From Anabas testudineus (Eukaryota; Chordata; Actinopteri; Anabantiformes; Anabantidae): 64,000 bases of DNA. The notes beneath the pieces are model-generated. The model did not search any database and was not told the DNA's origin. It saw nothing but the letters and a program-made list of their open reading frames with translations. A program made the translations under genes and the position numbers. Positions within the stretch are counted from its first letter, which is position 1. The number at the start of each line of letters is the position of its first letter. The stretch spans positions 6,820,223 through 6,884,222 of the forward strand of contig NC_046617.1 in the NCBI RefSeq assembly GCF_900324465.2. The letters run 5' to 3'. Positions 59,704 through 64,000 of the stretch are shown piece after piece.

Positions 59704-62700
59704 TCAAGGTGGGATCTGGCTCTTGAAGCCGTAGTTGAGTTCAGCTCCTCCACTGAGCAGCAGGTTTATGCCGGTGCAGAAAGTGGCATCAGCAGCGAGG
59801 TACAGGGCAGCCAGTCCACACTCTGCCTCAGTCCCCATGCGGCCCGTCAGCTGTTTGAGAAGAAAACAAGTCATTTCTCTTTCGGTTTGCAGCTCCACGA
59901 ATGGGGCTTTGCAATGTGCAACTATTGTTTTTTTGTGTGCTCCTGTTTGTGTTCCTACAACTGCTATATGCCGTTTGGCTCCTGACTATTTGTCATGTGA
60001 ACACAACATTTCAAAACTCTGGGAACCGAGAAGTTCCTGATTTTTGCAAGACTTCATGCACAAAAAAACAAAAACTAGAAACCTTCCAATGCCTTATATG
60101 TGGTTTCCCATCTTTTCAATCGTATATAATTGTTGAACTAGGATGCATTTACACACTTTTAACCCGTGTTCACGTGGCGATTATCGTTCATTTGAAGGGG
60201 GAAATACATTACGGAGCCAAGAGCAGCACATTGTGGAGGATCCAGCCAAACGACAAAACCACATGTTGAGAAAAAAAAAAATCTGGTTCAGCTTTTTTCT
60301 GCAACATAACATTATGTGATTGAGCAAACCACCGTGCGCACCACTCATGTGACATAAACTCTGCATTTCTGCTGTTTGCCTCGATATCGTCACAAACCAC
60401 TGTGCTGTGCCGGCATCTAATAGCTTTAAACAAATGAATGCATTCCTTTAACTGAACTGCCTGGATCATATTTCATTGTCTCAGCAGCACACCGAACAAT
60501 ACACTCCCAGCCATGCAGCTCTCTGCCTTGTTTTAACAGGACAAATGTCCGTCTGAATTCAGCCTTATATAAACTGACGGTCCTGGCAAGACTCCATGCG
60601 AAATTCACTCATCTGAACTCAGTGAACCCACAGCTACGAACTAGGAATGTCCCATTTAGACTTATTATTTGGATTCTCACAGTCCAGTATTACTTGAATA
60701 GTTGGAAAAGAACAACAAGAACACATTTTAAAACATATACCTAAATGGGATGACAGATAACAAGTGCTGTTGCTTTATTCCACTTTCTTTCGCTCTTCCT
60801 TCCACCATGCTTTATGTAGAGCAAGCTGAGACTCTTAGGGACCACCGTCTGGTTTCTGCTCTTCATTGTGTCTCTCTGTCAGCCTCAAATTGCTTTCTTT
60901 TCTTACTAGTGGCTGAAAGAAAAGCTCTGATTGGCGAAGCAAAACACAAGCTGGTATAGAAACTCTGCTGTTTAGAAGAAGGCCTTAACATTTACAAGTC
61001 AATGGACACGTCTCACTGGATGGACCTGGATGATTAACACAACACTGTCACTGTTACTTCATAGTGATTTACAGTGAGACACAGGGTGTTTACTGACTTG
61101 TAGCTGGATTCCACTTCATAAAAACTTAAGGTTTCTCTGCAGTGCTGGTGTGTCAGGATGTTTCTTTAATATGACTGTGCTGCACTTTGTTTACTCACTT
61201 TGTCTGTCTGTTCAATTTTGCTGATTTTTATTTTTTAATTGAACTCGATTACATGATTCATGCTTTGCAAAAGTAGCTGGATTCTTTTCTTTCTTTCACT
61301 ACTGCTGTAGCCTGTTGCCACATCACAGTAGGTTTACAACTGAACACCCCAAAGTGTTAGTGCTATAAAAAGCTTTTCATGTCCTCCTGTGAGAACCTAC
61401 CTGTGCGTTTTCCCCCATTTTTATGGCTTCTGCCGCATCTGGAGTCTGTCCTGCCAATTCTTCCCACAGGGGTGTCATCACATTACCTGGAGAGATGCTG
61501 CAACACATGACACATAGTACAATTACCATTACAATTGAACAGGCACTTTCTGAAGAAATGATGAAGTTAATACGGGGGAGAGCTGTTCTGTTGCTGAAAT
61601 GACGTTGATGGTTCAGAAGCTGCTGACTGATGACAAGTTCTTGCAAAACCGTATCTAAAAGAACATCATTAGAAAAAGTTGACAAAGAAGAAAAGTTAAA
61701 GAAGAGAAAGAGAGAAAGGTGACAAAGTCAGCAATAAGAGGTTATAATGGATCAGGAGAGAGAGACAGACACGGACTGTTAGTGAATAGACACACGCACA
61801 TAGGTACCTCATCAAATGTAAATGTGATTCTTATAGAAGACTGAAAAAGAGGATGGAATAATAACTAGAAGTGCTGTGATCACTGTAGGTGCAAGAACAA
61901 CTGATAAAGTGTGAAGAGTTATAAAGATGGGGAAATGCCCTATTTAAAACAAAAAGCTAACTCTCACTGAAATCTTTCTAATTAGTGAAAAAACAAATGA
62001 AGAGAAGAGGCTGACTGAACCAGTTTGAGCACAGAAACCAGTTTGGCTCACCAGTTGACTCTCACATTGTAACGACTCTCATCCACAGCCATCGCCTTTG
62101 TCATGGAGACTATTGCCCCCTTGTGGAGAAAACACAACATTACACAAGTTCCTGTTCAGCTGATGGTAAAATAAAACATACCACCGTGTTGCCCTGACAA
62201 TAAACTCACCTTGGTGGCAACATAAGGTACAGCATCTTTCTGCCCGATGGTCGCCACTAGACTGGAAACATTAATGATGTTCCCCTGACGCTTCCGCAGG
62301 TACGGCAACACGTACTGGGGACAGATTTAGACTAATCAATTCAAAGACATCACATTTCATCATGTGGTATGATGGTTATTACATTTAATTACTACTGAAC
62401 ATTTAATGTTGGAATTGAAAAAGCACCGAAATATTTTAGTGACATTTTTTATTTAGTGAATTAATAAATTCCACTCTTTAAAATATTATTTCATGTTTGA
62501 CATTTGGCGAATAGTGTGGAGATGTACTGATAATAGTGTCTTTTCTAATATTCTTATGTTAGACTGTCCAGTTGCATAAATCTCTGTGTCTGTAAACAGG
62601 CTCATTGTAAACTGCCTATTTGAATTTTTTACCGAGCTTCAAGGTAACAGACCTTGTCCTCACTGCAGTTTGGTACAAAAAGGCTGGTGGCACAAAGGAC

Positions 62701-63949
62701 AGTGAACCAGAATCTGTGCTGCTTCTGAATTGCTGAGCATGTTTCGTGGACCCAGATTGAATACACTGTTTAATAATAGCCAAAGGATTTAGGACTGACA
62801 GCGTCAAGAAGACACGTCCTCACAGCTTTGCTCTGCCTCCACAGGAGTCAGTGTTTATAGGAGTAAATTAAGTCAATTCCTTGTATTTTCAATGCGTTTT
62901 GTATGTTCACATACACACACATTACTTTAGAAGCCAAGAAGTAGCTGATGAGGTTCAGATTGAGCAGATCTCTGAACTCCTCGGCTGTGGTGTCATCAGT
63001 AGGTTTGTGAGGCGGGTCTGAAGAGAATGAGAAGCAGGTCCAAAGCAACGAGAGAAACTAAGTAACAGCATCATCATCATCATCACTATTTCTGCTGCAG
63101 GAATAAAACAAAGCAAAACAAATGTGAGACTCACGCCACCCGGCGTTGTTGACCAAGCAGTCGATGTGTCCGTATTTCTCCACTGTGACTGCAGCCAACC
63201 TCTGCAGAGACACAAACACACACACGTGAACAAAGAAGCAGGCCGGAGAGAGACAAAAGAGCTGCGGTACATTCATTCAAGCTGGTTTACTTATGTCAGG
63301 CTAAAACACGTCTAATCAAAACTAAAACAAGGAAAAACAATAATGAGAGCTGGAGGTGAAGTCAGATGACACAATCATCAGGACACAGTAAGAGGCCTCT
63401 GGTCTTGTGACCATGACTGTAAACGTGTGTACAGTTTAACCAGGCCTGTAACACTGAAGCTGCCCTTTACCTTGATGTCTTCCTCTTTGGAGATGTCACA
63501 TGTCACAAATCTGCAGGATCCCGGCCCTGCTTTGTTTAGCTCTGCTTCTAGAGCCTCACCTACTGCAGCTGGAACACACATATGATGGCTTTGGATAAAC
63601 GTATGGCCACAAATGCACGTTTAAATCTCTCTCGGTACACAGTTACAACAGGTGCACACGATGTAAACACCGTAACAGTGAACAGTGCTGCTTCATGAGC
63701 TACTGTGGAAGTAAACAGGAAACCGTGCACAGTGTGATACAAACCTCCTCTTGCACAAAACACCACTGTGGCACCGTTCTCCACTAAAAAACACAAGAAG
63801 CGAAATGTTTAGCGCGCAGCTTCTAATCACAACCAAACCGCTGCACAGAAAACCCAAACTAACATACCAAACACCCGGACGATCCCTCTGCCTATCCCTT
63901 TGGATCCTCCAGTGACAATGACAACTTTGTTGTGGTAGCGCAGCGACAT
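59704..63949 (-). CDS. hsd17b14: 17-beta-hydroxysteroid dehydrogenase 14 (SDR family)
   Basis: NAD-dependent short-chain dehydrogenase; the human enzyme (also DHRS10) oxidises 17-beta-hydroxysteroids and is cytosolic. Coding exons: 63949-63868, 63783-63745, 63568-63471, 63201-63135, 63017-62926, 62314-62210, 62119-62052, 61497-61401 and 59850-59704; 795 nt, 264 residues (human 270). Classical SDR features: cofactor motif TGGSKGIG (13-20), NNAG (91-94), catalytic Ser144 in INVSSLV, and Tyr157 with Lys161 in YVATK. The family signature [17 protein letters not shown] and the C-terminal [18 protein letters not shown] support type 14 over other SDRs. The first ATG gives [15 protein letters not shown], and only about 50 bases of upstream sequence are in the window. 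Intron 8 (1.55 kb) shows no recognised element. Confidence 0.94.
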
Positions 63950-64000
63950 GTCTGCCGCAGAAAGCTGCGCCGCGTCGTGCTGTTGTTTTCCAGTCGTTTG

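Overview
The window is nuclear DNA of a ray-finned fish, probably a percomorph teleost (inference). The evidence is compact, intron-rich vertebrate genes with GT-AG introns, fish-type LINE fragments (L2-, Rex1/CR1- and RTE-like), a Tc1/mariner fossil, a tRNA-derived SINE with an L2-type tail, and long dinucleotide, trinucleotide and tetranucleotide repeats. No bacterial, organellar or viral gene was seen.

Layout: 1-5790 has no gene I can support, only simple repeats and a degenerate minisatellite. 5859-9187 (minus) is rpl3, complete in nine coding exons, with two C/D box snoRNAs (SNORD43- and SNORD83-like) in its introns. 11178-15785 (minus) is slc25a39, the mitochondrial glutathione carrier; its leader probably lies near 17.7 kb. 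18.2-20.4 kb is a graveyard of LINE fragments between the divergent slc25a39 and grn genes. 21918-31449 (plus) is progranulin, enlarged by a tandem array of six nearly identical 237-nt exons to about 13 granulin domains and 1136 residues. 33711-37512 (plus) is rundc1. 40815-43498 (plus) is rpl27. 44917-47990 (plus) is ifi35, with an interferon response element just upstream. 50651-59046 (minus) is bcat2, the mitochondrial branched-chain aminotransferase, whose large introns hold transposon fossils. 59704-63949 (minus) is hsd17b14, complete, ending about 50 bases before the window edge.

Exon coordinates were derived by hand from splice-site consensus, reading-frame continuity and family protein sequences recalled from memory. 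All eight reconstructed coding sequences divide by three, and several match the human length exactly or within one residue (rpl3 403, rpl27 136, slc25a39 359, bcat2 391).

The genes do not form one pathway. Two are ribosomal protein genes, slc25a39 and bcat2 act in mitochondria, grn is a secreted/lysosomal growth factor precursor, and ifi35 is an innate-immune gene. The order merges blocks that are separate in human: rundc1-rpl27-ifi35 and slc25a39-grn (both 17q21), bcat2-hsd17b14 (19q13) and rpl3 (22q13). The observations most worth following up are the recent exon amplification in grn, the paired loss of two cysteines in its second granulin domain, a frame-preserving 51-nt cassette exon beside the iron-sulfur sensing loop of slc25a39, and a 36-nt LINE tail inserted into a Tc1 fossil with a 7-bp target duplication.
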